Assembly (NCBI GenBank): GCA_050246875.1
Contig: JBFWVF010000006.1
Span: forward strand, 186,001-250,000
Length of the DNA stretch: 64,000 bases
Direction of reading: 5' to 3'
DNA from: SHWB01 sp050246875
GTDB taxonomy: Bacteria > Pseudomonadota > Alphaproteobacteria > UBA6615
Below, piece by piece: positions 32,012-40,784 of the stretch (positions are counted from its first letter, which is position 1; every line of letters starts with the position of its first letter). The notes under the pieces are model-generated. The model ran no database searches. It saw only the letters and a list, made by a program, of their open reading frames with translations, and was not told the DNA's origin. The position numbers and the translations under genes were made by a program.

Positions 32012-33306
32012 CTGACATAATCCTCGAACTTGCCGCCGGGCCCGCGCGGGATCGCCGCGACGGGCACGAGCGCCACGGTCACGGCCGGATGCAGGGTCCG
32101 GCGCACATGCGCGGCGAGGCCGGCGGGATCGGGCGGCGGCGCGCCCGGGTCGGGCACGTAGCGCAGTTCCAGCCGGTCGGGCGCGTGCTGGATCACGCGG
32201 AACTGGCGGAACGGCACGAAGGCGCGCCAGTCCATCGCCATGTCGCCCGTCGGCCACAGGCGGCGGCCGTCCGGCAGCACCAGCATGTTGCGCGTCCGGC
32301 CCAGCACGGCGTCGAGCACCGGCAGCGCGCGGCCGCACGGGCACGGTGCGCTGCCGGCGACGGCGCGGTCGCCGATGCGGTAGCGCACGAAGGGCGTGGC
32401 GAAGTTGTGCAGGCTGGTGAGCACCACCCAGCCCTCGCCGCCGGGGCCGACCGGCCGGCCGGCGTCGTCGACGATTTCCAGCAACACGCTCTCGGCGCAG
32501 ACGTGGTAGCGGCCCTCGGGACAGACGAGGGCAAGCCGGCCCATCTCCTCGCAGCCATAGGTGTCGAGCACGCGGGCCGGGCCGTCGCGGCCGGCGAAGC
32601 CGGCGGCGATGGCGTCGCGGGCGTCGCCGCGCAGCACCTCGCCGCCCGTTACCACCGCGCCGAGCGGCACCGCGCGGCCGGCCGCCCGCGCCGCGTCGGC
32701 GATTTCGGCGGCGAGGGTCGGATAGCAGAGCAGGTAGTCGGGCCGCCACGTGGCGAGCCAGTCGACGATCGCCGCCGCCGGCAACGTCGCGTCGATGGTG
32801 CTGGCCTGCCCCGCCGGGCCGCGAAAACTCCACGGGCGCGGCGGCGTCGGCTCGGATGTCGGCGGCGGTTCGGCATAGGCGTGAACGTTGGCGAAGCGCC
32901 CGCCGGTGTCGATGCCGTGCCAGTCCCAGAAGCGTTCGAGCTGCAGGCGCGTCGCGGTCAGGGCGAGATCGCTGGTGGCGAAACGCAGCGGCGTCCCGAT
33001 CGAGCCCGAGGTCTGGATGCGGTGCGTCGCGCCGGCCTGCTGCGGCACGCTTGCGGCCAGCAGCGCGTCGCCGGCCGCCTGCGCGTCGGCGCGGGTCATG
33101 GGCGCCACATCCTCCCAGGCCTCCGGCGCGAAGCGGTCGCCCGCCAGCAGCGGCGCGAGACGTTCGTCCTGCAGCGGCACGGTGGCGGCGGCGTGGCGCA
33201 CCATGCGCTCGATCTGCGGGCGCTGCCATTCGGCCAGCGCGGCGGGCGCCAGCCACTCGGTCCGGTGCAGCAGGTCGAGATAGGCGGCGTGCATGTCGGC
33301 GGGCAT
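31999..33306 (-). CDS. Phenylacetate-CoA ligase (PaaK/CapK)-family adenylating enzyme
   Basis: A 435-residue AMP-forming ligase-like protein of the PaaK/coenzyme F390 synthetase group. The ATP-binding loop is IQTSGSIGTPLRF, the YGCEEMG motif replaces the usual YGxTE, and RYRIGDRAV holds the ribose-binding Asp. CPCGRALPVLDAVLGRTRN follows, with a catalytic-type Lys near the end (RGPGGKFEDYVS). ATG 33306. The SLC13 transporter gene ends 50 bp upstream on the same strand, suggesting import and activation of a carboxylic acid. The substrate is unknown; some relatives act in surface polysaccharide synthesis. Confidence 0.8.
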   Translation of the reverse strand: MPADMHAAYLDLLHRTEWLAPAALAEWQRPQIERMVRHAAATVPLQDERLAPLLAGDRFAPEAWEDVAPMTRADAQAAGDALLAASVPQQAGATHRIQTSGSIGTPLRFATSDLALTATRLQLERFWDWHGIDTGGRFANVHAYAEPPPTSEPTPPRPWSFRGPAGQASTIDATLPAAAIVDWLATWRPDYLLCYPTLAAEIADAARAAGRAVPLGAVVTGGEVLRGDARDAIAAGFAGRDGPARVLDTYGCEEMGRLALVCPEGRYHVCAESVLLEIVDDAGRPVGPGGEGWVVLTSLHNFATPFVRYRIGDRAVAGSAPCPCGRALPVLDAVLGRTRNMLVLPDGRRLWPTGDMAMDWRAFVPFRQFRVIQHAPDRLELRYVPDPGAPPPDPAGLAAHVRRTLHPAVTVALVPVAAIPRGPGGKFEDYVSLVA

Positions 33307-33356
33307 GGCGCGTCCGCTGGCCGTGTCGGGCGGCGCGCCGTGCCGGGCGCCGCCGC

Positions 33357-34751
33357 TCAGGGATAGGCGCCGAGCAGTCTGCCCCAGAAATACTGCAGCG
33401 GCAGCAGCAGCGGCGCGGCGATGACGAAGTAGAGGCCAAGCGCGCGCACGGCGCGGCCCATCGGCACGCCGCCGGCCGCGATGGCGATCATCAGCGGCGG
33501 CGCGAGATACGGCAGCGGCGGCAGGATCCAGGTCGGCACCTGCGCCAGCAGCACCGCGCGCAGCGGCCAGCCCGTCGCCGCCGCCAGCGCGTCGGCGGCG
33601 GCGGTGAGGATCGGCGGCACGGTCGGGAAGGTCGTCACCAGCGAGACCACCGTGCCGATGCCGACCAGTTCGAGGAAGGTGACGACGCCGCCGTCGCGCG
33701 TCAGCGGCACGTGGCCGATGACCCAGGCGCCGACGGCGCTGCCGAGGCCGGTGTGGTTGGCCATCGCGCCGACGCCGATGACGGCGGCGACGAACAGCCA
33801 GGTGGCGTAGTTGACCTCGCCGCTGAAGACGCCGGGCTTGAGCGGCCCGACGCCGGGGATGACGCAGGCCAGCGCCGCGGCCAGCGCCACCCAGGCCGGC
33901 GAGACGCCGTGCAGGAAGTCGGTCGACCACAGCAGCAGCGTCGCCGCGAGGATCAGCAGCACGCGGCGCTCCTCGCCCGACCAGGCTGTGGTCGCCGGCT
34001 TCTCGACGGCGCCGGGCAGGCGGCGGCCGAACAGCAGCACGACGACGGCGACCTGCACGACCAGCCCGCCGAGGCCGAGCACCGGCAGGTTGAGCGCCGT
34101 GTACTCGAAGTAGCTGAAGCCGATGTGGTGGATCGACTCGACGGCGCCGAGGAACACCATGTTCACGACGTTGGCCGGCAGGATGCCGAAGGCCGGCAGC
34201 GTCGTGCCCATGCCGGCGGCGAGCACGAGGCCGTGCGCCGCCTTGTCCGTGCGGGCGAAGCCGAGGCGGTCGGCGACGGCCAGCGCCAGCGGCGCCACCA
34301 GCATGGCGCGGCCCGAGGCAGCCGGCACGACGAAGGCCAGCGCGAAGCCGGCCAGCGCGAGGCCGGCGGCGACGCCGGCATAGCCCGGCGGCACGCGCGC
34401 CAGCAGCACCCGCACCGCCCGCTCGGCGAGGCCCGAGCGCTGCGCCGCCAGCGTCACCACGAGGCCACCGAAGACCAGCCAGGTGGCGCCGGCGTGGAAG
34501 CCCGACAGCACCACGTCGGGCGGCGCCACGTTGAGCACGAGGGCGACGAGGAAGACGATCAGCGAGGTGATGTGCAGCGGCAGGAAGCCCGCCGCCCACA
34601 GGCCCAGCCCCAGCACCACGACGCCGGCCGCGCGCCAGATCGTCGGCTCGGCCGTCCACGGCGAGACGGCGATCAGCGCCGCGGCGGCCAGCGCCACGGC
34701 CAGCGACACCAGGGGCGCGGTTGCGAACAGCGTGGTCTTGCGCGGCGGCAT
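33357..34751 (-). CDS. SLC13/DASS-family anion symporter
   Basis: A 464-residue inner-membrane transporter with 11-13 hydrophobic helices and the SLC13 pattern: LPLHITSLIVFLVALVLNVA, then VPAASGRAMLVAPLAL and a second SNT-like region around VTTFPTVPPILTAAA. The family imports di- or tricarboxylates or sulfate with Na+. ATG 34751 is chosen over a longer form (34820) because the extra residues are not hydrophobic and the first helix starts near 34751. It is upstream of the PaaK-like ligase gene and diverges from the ccm cluster. Confidence 0.88.
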   Translation of the reverse strand: MPPRKTTLFATAPLVSLAVALAAAALIAVSPWTAEPTIWRAAGVVVLGLGLWAAGFLPLHITSLIVFLVALVLNVAPPDVVLSGFHAGATWLVFGGLVVTLAAQRSGLAERAVRVLLARVPPGYAGVAAGLALAGFALAFVVPAASGRAMLVAPLALAVADRLGFARTDKAAHGLVLAAGMGTTLPAFGILPANVVNMVFLGAVESIHHIGFSYFEYTALNLPVLGLGGLVVQVAVVVLLFGRRLPGAVEKPATTAWSGEERRVLLILAATLLLWSTDFLHGVSPAWVALAAALACVIPGVGPLKPGVFSGEVNYATWLFVAAVIGVGAMANHTGLGSAVGAWVIGHVPLTRDGGVVTFLELVGIGTVVSLVTTFPTVPPILTAAADALAAATGWPLRAVLLAQVPTWILPPLPYLAPPLMIAIAAGGVPMGRAVRALGLYFVIAAPLLLPLQYFWGRLLGAYP

Positions 34752-34914
34752 GGCCTTGCCGGGGGACGGAAACGGCGGCCGGCTGCGTAGCACGGGTGCG
34801 CGCCGGTGCCAAATCGCCACCGGCCGGGGACGAATCGCCGCGCCGGTACCGCCGGCGGCGAAAACCCACTAGATAGGGCGGCAGGGGCACGGCACCGGGC
34901 AGGGACGGCAGGCG

Positions 34915-35091
34915 GTGACGGATATCGGAGCATTCTTCGCCATGGGCGGCCACGCCGCCTATGTCTGGCCGGCGCTGGGCTTCGCCGCGCTGGTGCTGGC
35001 CGGCCTCGCGGTCGCCAGCCTGCGCCGCCTGCGCGCGGCCGAGGCCGATCTCGCCGCGCTGGAAGCGGCCCGCCGGGAGCGCGCGCCGTGA
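34915..35091 (+). CDS. ccmD: Heme exporter protein CcmD
   Basis: A 58-residue single-pass membrane protein starting at GTG 34915. After a short periplasmic N-terminus (FFAMGGHAAYVWPALGF) there is one transmembrane helix and a charged cytoplasmic tail (LRRLRAAEADLAALEAARRE). Size, HAAYVWPA and location next to ccmE identify CcmD, which releases holo-CcmE from the CcmABC heme exporter. Its stop overlaps the GTG of ccmE. ccmABC are not in the window. Confidence 0.88.
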   Translation: MTDIGAFFAMGGHAAYVWPALGFAALVLAGLAVASLRRLRAAEADLAALEAARRERAP

Positions 35092-35594
35092 GCCTCGCCG
35101 CCGGCCGCAAGCGCCGTCGCCTGTATCTCGTTGGCGCCTCGCTCGCCGCGCTGGCCGGCGCGGCCTGGCTGGTCCTCGGCGCCTTCGAGGACAGCGTCGT
35201 CTTCTTCTATTCGCCCGCGCAGCTCGCCGCCGAGGGCGTGCAGCCCGGCCAGCGCATCCGCCTCGGCGGGCTGGTGGCGGCCGGCTCGGTCGCCCGCGAC
35301 GGCGCCACGGCGCGGTTCACGATCACCGACGGCGCCGCCAGCACGCCGGTCGTCTTCACCGGCACGCTGCCCGACCTGTTCCGCGAGGGCCAGGGCGTGG
35401 TGACCGAGGGCGCGCTCGCCGCCGACGGCACCTTCGCCGCCGAGACGGTGCTCGCCAAGCACGACGAGAATTACATGCCGCGCGAGGTCGCCGACGCGCT
35501 GAAGGCCGCCGGCCGCTGGCAGCACGCCGGCGAGGGCGCGCCGCCTGCCGCCCCGCCTGCCGCCCCGGCACCCGCCCCGGCACCGGCGCGATGA
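35088..35594 (+). CDS. ccmE: Cytochrome c biogenesis heme chaperone CcmE
   Basis: A 168-residue membrane-anchored periplasmic heme chaperone. An N-terminal signal-anchor precedes an OB-fold domain, with RIRLGGLVAAGSV and VTDEGAL-type strands. The heme-binding His is in the invariant HDENYMP motif (about residue 125). The C-terminus is Ala/Pro-rich. GTG 35088 overlaps the ccmD stop. The gene overlaps ccmG by ATGA. Confidence 0.95.
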   Translation: MSLAAGRKRRRLYLVGASLAALAGAAWLVLGAFEDSVVFFYSPAQLAAEGVQPGQRIRLGGLVAAGSVARDGATARFTITDGAASTPVVFTGTLPDLFREGQGVVTEGALAADGTFAAETVLAKHDENYMPREVADALKAAGRWQHAGEGAPPAAPPAAPAPAPAPAR

Positions 35595-36136
35595 CGCGGC
35601 GCCTGCTGTTCCTGCTGCCGGTGGCGGCCCTGCTCGGCCTCGCCGCCATCTTCGCCGCGCTGCTGACGGACCGCGAGCGCGACCCGCGCATCGTGCCCTC
35701 GCCGCTGGTCGGCCAGCCGGCGCCGCGCCTCGCCCTGCCGCCGCTCGCCGGCGCCGGGCAGAGGCCCGGCTTCGATCCCGCCGCCTTCGCCGGCCGGCCG
35801 CTGCTGGTCAACGTCTTCGCTTCCTGGTGCGTGCCCTGCCTCGCCGAGCACCCGCTGCTGACCCGCCTCGCCGCCGACGGCCACCGCGTCTGGGGCATCG
35901 ACTACCGCGACAAGGCCGAGGACGTGGCGGCGTGGCTCGCCCGCCACGGCAATCCCTACGAGCGCATCGGCGCCGACCCCGACGGGCGCGCCGCCGTCGA
36001 GTGGGGCATCACCGGCGTGCCCGAGACCTTCGTCGTCGACGCCGCCGGCATCGTGCGCCTGCGCCATGCCGGCCCGCTCACCGAGGCGATCGTCGCCCGC
36101 GACATCCTGCCGGCGCTGCAGGGTGCGGCGCGGTGA
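35591..36136 (+). CDS. ccmG: Thiol:disulfide interchange protein CcmG (DsbE)
   Basis: A 181-residue membrane-tethered thioredoxin-like protein that reduces the apocytochrome c CxxCH motif. An N-terminal helix (LLFLLPVAALLGLAAIFAAL) is followed by NVFASWCVPCLAEHPLL with the WCVPC active site and GVPETFVVD with the cis-Pro. ATG 35591 overlaps the ccmE stop. ccmF, normally between ccmE and ccmG, is missing here. Confidence 0.94.
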   Translation: MTRRLLFLLPVAALLGLAAIFAALLTDRERDPRIVPSPLVGQPAPRLALPPLAGAGQRPGFDPAAFAGRPLLVNVFASWCVPCLAEHPLLTRLAADGHRVWGIDYRDKAEDVAAWLARHGNPYERIGADPDGRAAVEWGITGVPETFVVDAAGIVRLRHAGPLTEAIVARDILPALQGAAR

Positions 36137-36151
36137 GCGCGCGCACGCCTC

Positions 36152-36270
36152 TCCCCCACCTCTCCCCACCCCTCTCCGCCCCCAGGGGCGGAGAGGGAGA
36201 AGAATTCCGCCCTCGCACGACTCACCCTGTCCGCCCCCGGGGGCGGAGAGGGCAGGGTGAGGTGGGGGCG
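36152..36270. repeat. Two family 1 palindromic repeats inside the ccm operon
   Basis: An imperfect copy (36152-36197, centre CCCCCAGGGGCGG) in reverse orientation and a near-perfect copy (36221-36270, one base differing in the left arm) with the tail GGTGAGGTGGGGGC. They fill the 170-bp gap between ccmG and ccmH, whereas the earlier ccm genes overlap. Confidence 0.9.
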
Positions 36271-36306
36271 TCACCGACGCGCGCCGGCGTTCCCGTGCGC
36301 GGCGCG

Positions 36307-36816
36307 ATGGCGCTGCTGCTGGCCGCGCTGACGCTGCTCGCCGCCCTGCCCAGCGCCCTGCCCGCCGCCGCGCAGGACGCGCGCGACGCGGCACTGCGGC
36401 GCCATGTCGAGGTGCTGGCGAGCGAGCTTGTCTGCCAGACCTGCGGCGGCGCCACGGTGGCGGTGAGCGACCGCCCCGAGGCCGAGACCGTGCGCCTGTT
36501 CCTCGCCCGCCACCTCGCCGCCGGCGACGACGGCCGCACCGCCATCGCCGCCGCGCTCGCCACCTGGCCCGAGGACCTGACGCACCGCGCCCCCGACGCC
36601 ATGCCGGCATGGGCGCGATGGATCGGCCCGCCGATCCTCGTCGTCTGCCTGCTGCTGCTGATCGTCGTTGCCTGGCGCCGCATGCAGTGGGGCGGCGACG
36701 TCGGCGGCGCCGTCAGCTTCGACCGCGCCGAGCGCGAGCGCCTCGACCGCCTCGTCGACCGCCTCGTGCGGGCGCACGAGGAACGGTCGAAACCCGACCG
36801 CGACGGCGGTGCCTGA
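36307..36816 (+). CDS. ccmH: Divergent cytochrome c maturation protein CcmH
   Basis: A 169-residue CcmH/CycL-like protein: signal peptide, a helical bundle domain with the redox motif SELVCQTCGG (C-x-x-C), then a transmembrane helix near 105-125 and a charged C-terminal tail. The usual LRCxxC is VCQTC here, and the normally conserved YGDFVL segment is replaced by TWPEDLTHRAPD, so the protein is diverged. ATG 36307 is selected; an in-frame GTG lies 12 bases earlier. It is separated from ccmG by two repeats. Confidence 0.82.
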   Translation: MALLLAALTLLAALPSALPAAAQDARDAALRRHVEVLASELVCQTCGGATVAVSDRPEAETVRLFLARHLAAGDDGRTAIAAALATWPEDLTHRAPDAMPAWARWIGPPILVVCLLLLIVVAWRRMQWGGDVGGAVSFDRAERERLDRLVDRLVRAHEERSKPDRDGGA

Positions 36817-36873
36817 CGCCACCCCGGCGTTTCCGCCGGCCACGTCCGGTCCTCGTCTGCACGCTGCCAGTAG

Positions 36874-37009
36874 CCCTCATCCTGAGCCTCCTCACCCTGA
36901 GGAGCCGCCGCAGGCGGCGTCTCGAAGGGCGAAGGACGAGGGCGTCGCTCGCTCGCGCCAACGCGCCGGCCATCCCCGCCCTTCGACAGGCTCAGGGTGA
37001 GGATGGCGG
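36874..37009. repeat. Inverted pair of family 2 repeats
   Basis: A copy at 36874-36942, interrupted by a CCGCCGCAGGCGGCG hairpin, and an inverted copy at 36970-37009. They fill the gap between ccmH and the convergent trcR gene; no gene is seen there. Confidence 0.85.
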
Positions 37010-37057
37010 GTAACGTTGGCGCGATAGTCCTGGACAGCGGCGGGATGCGCCCGCAGC

Positions 37058-37711
37058 TCAGTTGTTGCCGGAGCGCTGACTGATGGTGACGCCGGCCATC
37101 CAGTCGGGGATGCGCGACGAGGGCGCGCGCTCCTCCTCCTCCGACACGTCGACCACCGGCAGCGGCGGCGCTTCCTCGGCCGGCTTGCGGCCGGCCTTGC
37201 GCGCGGCGGCGGTGAATTCGTCGAGGTCGATCTGCCGGCACAGGCCCAGCGTCACCGGGTCGCGCGGGCGGATCTGCGAGGAGTTCCAGTGCGTGCGCTC
37301 GCGGATGGCGGCGATGGTCGGCTTGGTGGTGCCGATCAGCTTGCCGATCTGCGCGTCGGACAGTTCGGGGTAGTAGCGCAGCAGGTAGGCGATGCCGTCC
37401 GGCTTGTCCTGGCGCTTGGCCACCGGCACGTAGCGCGGCCCCTTGGTGCGCTTCATCGGCGGCGGGTTGGCCGTGGTGCGGAGCTGCAGGCGGGCGTTGG
37501 GGTCCTTCTGGCAGCGCTCCAGCTCCTCGGCGTCGAGCTGGCCGTTGGCCACCGGGTCGAGGCCCTTGACGCCGGCGCCGACCTCGCCGTCGGCGATGCC
37601 CTGCACCTCCAGCTCGTGCAGGCCGCAGAATTCGGCGATCTGCTGGAATGTCAGCGCCGTGTTCTCGACCAGCCAGACGGCCGTCGCCTTCGGCAGCAGC
37701 GGCAGTGCCAT
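37058..37711 (-). CDS. trcR: TrcR-type cell-cycle transcriptional regulator (DUF1013)
   Basis: A 217-residue DUF1013 protein, a family restricted to Alphaproteobacteria and named TrcR in Caulobacter. It starts with ALPLLPKATAVWLVENTALT, contains QRQDKP-type basic segments and an HTH-like KLIGTTKPTIAAIRERTHWN (about 128-147), and has the conserved IRPRDPVTLGLCRQIDL. The C-terminal tail is acidic and variable. ATG 37711. It has a plausible sigma-70-type promoter at 37788-37817. This gene is strong evidence for the alphaproteobacterial source. Confidence 0.93.
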   Translation of the reverse strand: MALPLLPKATAVWLVENTALTFQQIAEFCGLHELEVQGIADGEVGAGVKGLDPVANGQLDAEELERCQKDPNARLQLRTTANPPPMKRTKGPRYVPVAKRQDKPDGIAYLLRYYPELSDAQIGKLIGTTKPTIAAIRERTHWNSSQIRPRDPVTLGLCRQIDLDEFTAAARKAGRKPAEEAPPLPVVDVSEEEERAPSSRIPDWMAGVTISQRSGNN

Positions 37712-37787
37712 GGGTCCTCCGTTCCGTCCCGCCCGCCGGCTGCCGGCGGGCCGGGCCGTATGCCCGTCCCGAATTAAAGGGATGCAC

Positions 37788-37817
37788 TATATAGGGCGAC
37801 CGTCCCGGTCTTGCCAA
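37788..37817 (-). promoter_or_regulatory. Probable trcR promoter
   Basis: On the minus strand TTGGCA (37812-37817) and TATATA (37788-37793) are separated by 18 bases. They are unusually AT-rich for this region and leave an untranslated leader of about 70 bases before the trcR start. Confidence 0.6.
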
Positions 37818-37830
37818 GTCCGCGAGCGCG

Positions 37831-38826
37831 TCAGATCGTCAACACCAGCTTGCCGATATGGTTGCTTTCTTCCATCGTCGCGTGTGCCTTCGCCGCCTCG
37901 GCCAGCGCGAAGGTGCGGTCGACCACCGGCTTCACCGTGCCGGCCTCCAGCAGCGGCCAGACCTCGCGCCGCAGGGCCGCCGCGATGGCGCCCTTCTGCG
38001 CCACGCTGCGCGGCCGCAGGGTCGAGCCGGTCAGCGTCAGCCGGCGCATCAGCACGTGCGCGAGGTTGATCTCGGCCTTCGCGCCGCCCTGCACGGCGAC
38101 CTGCAGCAGCCTTCCCTCGGTGGCGAGGCAGGCGATGTTGCGCTGGAGATACTCGCCGCCGACGATGTCGAGGATGACGTCGACGCCCCTGCCGCCCGTC
38201 GCCTGCTTCACCACCTCGACGAAGTCCTCGCGGCGATAGTCGATGCCGCGCTCGGCGCCGAGGCGCTCGCAGGCCGCCACCTTGGTGGCGCTGCCGGCGG
38301 TGGCGAAGACGCGGGCGCCGCGCGCGCGGGCGAGCTGGATCGCCGTCGTGCCGATGCCGCTGGTGCCGCCATGGACGAGGAAGGTCTCGCCGGCCGCAAG
38401 GTGGCCACGGTCGATCATGTTGGCCCAGACGGTGAAGAAGGTCTCCGGCACCGCCGCCGCCTCCACCATCGAAAATCCGCGCGGCACCGGCAGCGTCTGC
38501 GGCACCGGGCAGGCGGCGTATTCGGCATAGCCGCCGCCGGACACCAGCGCGCACACCTTGTCGCCGACGGCGTAGTCCGTCACCCCATCGCCGAGCGCGA
38601 CGACAGTGCCGGCGACCTCCAGGCCGGGAATGTCCGAGGCGCCCGGCGGCGGCGGGTAGACGCCCTTGCGCTGGGCCACGTCGGGCCGGTTGACCCCGGC
38701 GGCCGCCACCTTCACCAGCACCTCGCCGGCGCCCGGCGCCGGCACCGGGCGCGTCGCCGGCGTCAGCACCTCGGGGCCGCCGGGGGCGGAAATCTCGACG
38801 ACTCTCATGCTGGCGGGCAGCGCCAT
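37831..38826 (-). CDS. NAD(P)H:quinone oxidoreductase (zeta-crystallin/PIG3 type)
   Basis: A 331-residue medium-chain dehydrogenase/reductase of the quinone oxidoreductase group, lacking zinc ligands. Characteristic blocks are RPVPAPGAGEVLVKVAAAGVNRPD, QRKGVYPPPPGASDIPGLEVAG, the nucleotide-binding VHGGTSGIGTTAIQLARARG (about 140-159) and RRLTLTGSTLRPRS. It likely reduces quinones or enals using NADPH. ATG 38826. It diverges from the small DUF1192 gene. Confidence 0.9.
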   Translation of the reverse strand: MALPASMRVVEISAPGGPEVLTPATRPVPAPGAGEVLVKVAAAGVNRPDVAQRKGVYPPPPGASDIPGLEVAGTVVALGDGVTDYAVGDKVCALVSGGGYAEYAACPVPQTLPVPRGFSMVEAAAVPETFFTVWANMIDRGHLAAGETFLVHGGTSGIGTTAIQLARARGARVFATAGSATKVAACERLGAERGIDYRREDFVEVVKQATGGRGVDVILDIVGGEYLQRNIACLATEGRLLQVAVQGGAKAEINLAHVLMRRLTLTGSTLRPRSVAQKGAIAAALRREVWPLLEAGTVKPVVDRTFALAEAAKAHATMEESNHIGKLVLTI

Positions 38827-38925
38827 GGGGTCCTCCGGCGGGCGGTTGCGGGCGGCATGCTAGGCGGGCCAGACTCGCCGCTCAAGGAAGCCGGCCGCCG
38901 ACGGGGGCCGGCGGGAGGACGCGCG

Positions 38926-39120
38926 ATGGCCTTCGAGGATCCCGACAACCTGCCCCGCCCGAAGAAGACGCCGTGGGCGCCGGTCGACGTCTATCCCTTG
39001 TCGGTCGAGGAGATGCGCGACTATATCGCCCACTGCCGCGGCGAGATCGAGCGCGCCGAGCAGGAAATCGCGCGTAAGACGGCGCTGCGCAGCGCCGGCG
39101 ACCAGCTCTTCAAGCGTTGA
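38926..39120 (+). CDS. DUF1192 family small protein
   Basis: A 64-residue protein matching DUF1192, a short alphaproteobacterial family. The first third (PLSVEEMRDYIAHCRGEIER) starts a helix that continues through AEQEIARKTALRSAGDQLFK, predicted to be a single coiled coil. ATG 38926 follows GGGAGGAC. The acyl-CoA synthetase gene begins 26 bases downstream. Function unknown. Confidence 0.85.
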   Translation: MAFEDPDNLPRPKKTPWAPVDVYPLSVEEMRDYIAHCRGEIERAEQEIARKTALRSAGDQLFKR

Positions 39121-39146
39121 ACGCCGCAAAGGGGACAGGGAACGCC

Positions 39147-40778
39147 ATGGCCAATCCGTTCGAGACCGACCTCGACCGCAACGCCGCCAACTACGTGCCG
39201 CTGTCGCCGCTGTCGTTCATCCGGCGCGTCGCCGCCGTCCACCCCGACCACCCGGCGATCGTGCACGGCGCGACGACGCGGACCTGGGCCGAGACCTACG
39301 CGCGCTGCCGCCGCCTCGCCAGCGCCCTCGCCCGCGCCGGCATCGGCAAGGGCGACTGCGTGGCGGTGATGGCGCCGAACATTCCGGCCATGCTGGAGGC
39401 GCATTTCGGCGTGCCGATGACCGGCGGCGTCATCAACACGCTGAACGTCCGCCTCGACGCCGCGACCATCGCCTTCACCCTCGACCACGGCGGCGCGAAG
39501 GTGCTGCTGACCGACACCGAATTCGCGCCGACCATCAAGGCCGCGCTGGCCCAGTGCAAGGCGAAGCCGCTGGTCGTCGACATCGACGATCCCGAGGGGC
39601 CGGGCGGCGAGCGCCTCGGCACGCACGACTACGAGGCCTTCGTCGCGTCCGGCGACGCCGGCTACGACTGGCAGCTGCCCGGCGACGAGTGGGACGCCAT
39701 CGCGCTCAACTACACCTCGGGCACGACGGGCAACCCCAAGGGTGTCGTCTTCCACCATCGCGGCGCCTATCTCAACGCCGTCGGCAACTTCCTCGCCTGG
39801 GGCACGCGGCCGCATCCGCGCTACCTGTGGACGCTGCCGATGTTCCACTGCAACGGCTGGTGCTACACGTGGGGCATCGCCGCCGTCGCCGGCACGCATG
39901 TCTGCCTGCGCCGCGTCGACGCGAAGCACATCTACCGCGCCATCGCCGATCACGGCGTCACGCATCTGTGCGGCGCGCCGATCGTCATGCAGATGATGAT
40001 CAACGCCCGCGACGACGAACGCACGCGCTTCCCGCAGCAGGTCGAGTTCATGACCGCCGCGGCGCCGCCGCCGGCCGCCGTGCTCGCCCGCATGGCGTCG
40101 CAGGGCATCCGCGTCACCCATGTCTACGGCCTCACCGAGACCTACGGCCCGGCCGTGGTCTGCGAGTGGAAGGACGCATGGGACGGCCTGCCCGAGGACG
40201 AGCAGGCCCGCCTCAAGTCGCGCCAGGGCGTCGCCTATCCGGTGCTGGAGGAGGTGATGGTCGGCGATCCGGAGACCTGCCTGCCGGTGCCGAAGGACGG
40301 CGAGACCATGGGCGAGGTGTTCTTCCGCGGCAACATCGTGATGAAGGGGTATCTCAAGAACCGCAAGGCCAGCGACGAGGCCTTCGCCGGCGGCTGGTTC
40401 CATTCCGGCGATCTCGGCGTCTGGCACCCGGACGGTTACGTCGAGCTGAAGGACCGCTCCAAGGACATCATCATCTCCGGCGGCGAGAACATCTCCTCGA
40501 TCGAGGTCGAGGGCGCGCTCTACAGCCATCCCGCCGTCGCCGCCGTCGCCGTGGTGGCGCGTCCCGACGAGAAATGGGGCGAGACGCCCTGCGCCTTCGT
40601 TGAGCTGAAGGACGGGGCGAGCGCCAGCGAGGCGGAGCTGATCGCCCATTGCCGCGAGTTGCTGGCACGCTTCAAGTGCCCGCGCACCATCGTCTTCGGC
40701 CCGCTGCCCAAGACCTCCACCGGCAAGATCCAGAAATACCTGCTGCGCGACCAGGCCAGGGCGCTGGCGGCGGCGTAG
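39147..40778 (+). CDS. AMP-dependent acyl-CoA synthetase (medium-chain/AlkK type)
   Basis: A 543-residue adenylating enzyme that activates a fatty or aryl acid as a CoA thioester. The P-loop-like YTSGTTGNPKGVVF (about 190-203), VYGLTETYGP, the ribose-binding FHSGDLGVWHPDGY, the hinge RSKDIIISGGENISS and the catalytic Lys of KTSTGKIQKYLLR are all present. Length and the LPMFHCNGWCY segment fit the AlkK/FadD3-like subgroup. ATG 39147. Probably part of general fatty acid or aromatic acid catabolism. Confidence 0.93.
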   Translation: MANPFETDLDRNAANYVPLSPLSFIRRVAAVHPDHPAIVHGATTRTWAETYARCRRLASALARAGIGKGDCVAVMAPNIPAMLEAHFGVPMTGGVINTLNVRLDAATIAFTLDHGGAKVLLTDTEFAPTIKAALAQCKAKPLVVDIDDPEGPGGERLGTHDYEAFVASGDAGYDWQLPGDEWDAIALNYTSGTTGNPKGVVFHHRGAYLNAVGNFLAWGTRPHPRYLWTLPMFHCNGWCYTWGIAAVAGTHVCLRRVDAKHIYRAIADHGVTHLCGAPIVMQMMINARDDERTRFPQQVEFMTAAAPPPAAVLARMASQGIRVTHVYGLTETYGPAVVCEWKDAWDGLPEDEQARLKSRQGVAYPVLEEVMVGDPETCLPVPKDGETMGEVFFRGNIVMKGYLKNRKASDEAFAGGWFHSGDLGVWHPDGYVELKDRSKDIIISGGENISSIEVEGALYSHPAVAAVAVVARPDEKWGETPCAFVELKDGASASEAELIAHCRELLARFKCPRTIVFGPLPKTSTGKIQKYLLRDQARALAAA

Positions 40779-40784
40779 GCAACC

